From positions 1 to 43,038 of the forward strand of contig JAASSR010000008.1 of assembly GCA_021767785.1 (NCBI GenBank): DNA of 43,038 nucleotides, written 5' to 3'. Source of the stretch: Methanolobus sp. GTDB taxonomy: Archaea; Halobacteriota; Methanosarcinia; Methanosarcinales; Methanosarcinaceae. Of the stretch, positions 42,671 through 43,038 are shown piece after piece; positions within the stretch are counted from its first letter, which is position 1; each line of letters starts with the position of its first letter. The notes below the pieces were generated by a model, which saw only the letters and a list, made by a program, of their open reading frames with translations, had not been told where the DNA came from and ran no database searches. A program made the position numbers and the translations under genes.

Positions 42671-43038
42671 GTTTTACCTTAACTCCTTATTACTTCATAC
42701 AGTTATATTTAGCCATTATTGATTCAGAATTCAAATGAAGAACAAAGTTATCAATGATGATCATACACTGGTAAAATCGTCTGTTTGAATGTGTTTGAGA
42801 ACCAGAGGGATAGTGAAAAGAATTTTTGCTATGTAATTGAGCAACGAGGAAACGGGGACATGTTTGAGGGGATGAATGGTTTTGCTTGGTTACAGTTACT
42901 ATACCTTTGAATACAGTTACAAGCAGTTTGTTCCCGTTTCCTCAACTTATAATTAGTCATTATTATATATAAATCTGTTTGACATTCTTTATATATCATT
43001 TCCTTTAAACGCTTTAAATAATATTGGATATACTTTAA
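42671..43038. other. 368-bp non-coding region with repeats and inverted repeat (origin-like or structured)
   Basis: No gene longer than about 16 codons. It holds: four TGTTTGA copies on the plus strand (42782, 42792, 42861, 42976), the first two 10 bp apart; the inverted repeat GAGGAAACGGGGACA (42846-42860) / TGTTCCCGTTTCCTC (42929-42943), 15 bp with one G-U pair; two TACAGTTAC repeats (42891-42899, 42912-42920), 21 bp apart, inside the inverted repeat; and an AT-rich tail after 42950 with TATATATAAA- and TTTATATATC-type boxes. The arms contain GGAAACGGGG, resembling archaeal origin-recognition boxes. Interpretation open; see findings. Confidence 0.45.
42846..42943. repeat. 98-bp inverted-repeat element
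   Basis: Arms of 15 nt (42846-42860 and 42929-42943) can pair along their whole length with one G-U wobble, enclosing a 68-bp segment with two 9-bp direct repeats. No flanking target-site duplication was noticed by eye. Confidence 0.6.

Noticed and set aside
42860-42910. 16-codon frame inside the 98-bp inverted-repeat element
   Set aside because: It starts with ATG after GGGG, but is too short and lacks support. The surrounding repeats explain the sequence better as non-coding.
1-43038. CRISPR arrays, insertion sequences, prophage or rRNA
   Set aside because: No regularly spaced repeats, transposase or integrase frames, phage structural genes or rRNA-like sequence were seen.

Overview
The window looks like chromosomal DNA of a methanogenic archaeon of the order Methanosarcinales, probably a Methanolobus- or Methanococcoides-like member of the Methanosarcinaceae. 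The evidence is the YcaO/TfuA pair for McrA glycine thioamidation, the archaeal mevalonate-branch enzymes (phosphomevalonate dehydratase and a UbiD-type decarboxylase), a group II chaperonin (thermosome), Orc1/Cdc6, archease-RtcB, PGF-CTERM surface proteins, a CXXCH heme protein, AT-rich archaeal promoters (TATA boxes, some apparently giving leaderless mRNAs) and a tRNA gene without an encoded CCA. The genus is an inference. No phage, insertion sequence, CRISPR array or rRNA was seen.

Layout, 1-6.4 kb: the 3' end of a sensor histidine kinase converges on, and overlaps by 29 bp, a small terpenoid-cyclase-like repeat protein. Then come an Mrp/ApbC ATPase with a DUF134 regulator (minus strand), a UppP-type phosphatase (minus) and a plus-strand run of two NifX/NafY-like proteins and two MinD-type ATPases with inserted ferredoxin domains. 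This set resembles the bacterial 'orange protein' (ORP) gene set and may build or carry a metal-sulfur cluster. 6.5-14 kb: a two-gene surface operon (2012-aa Ig-like protein and a PGF-pre-PGF protein). 14.2-19.1 kb: a small membrane protein, an MBL/double-rhodanese protein, a DtxR/MntR-like regulator and a ZnuABC-type metal importer.

19.1-24.6 kb: tfuA and ycaO; a cytochrome P460-like lipoprotein; an unrecorded 46-codon ORF ending in a hairpin just upstream of a SufS-like cysteine desulfurase; orc1/cdc6. 24.6-32.8 kb: thermosome, a 57-aa DUF5350-like protein, a YkgJ-type cysteine-cluster protein overlapping an MFS transporter, and a minus-strand operon UbiD-like decarboxylase, phosphomevalonate dehydratase large and small subunits, B12-binding radical SAM protein. 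32.9-39.1 kb: an orphan ABC ATPase, an unrecognised 155-aa protein, a large membrane-anchored HExxH surface protein, a Rossmann/cysteine-rich protein, a small two-helix membrane protein and tRNA-Thr(TGT). 39.2-42.7 kb: a class II aldolase, a CDP-alcohol phosphatidyltransferase, archease and RtcB.

The final 368 bp hold no convincing gene but carry a 15-bp inverted repeat (one G-U pair), a pair of 9-bp direct repeats 21 bp apart, four copies of TGTTTGA and an AT-rich tail. This is the most unusual non-coding structure here. It could be an origin, a structured RNA or a small mobile repeat. All family assignments come from reading motifs; no database search was possible.
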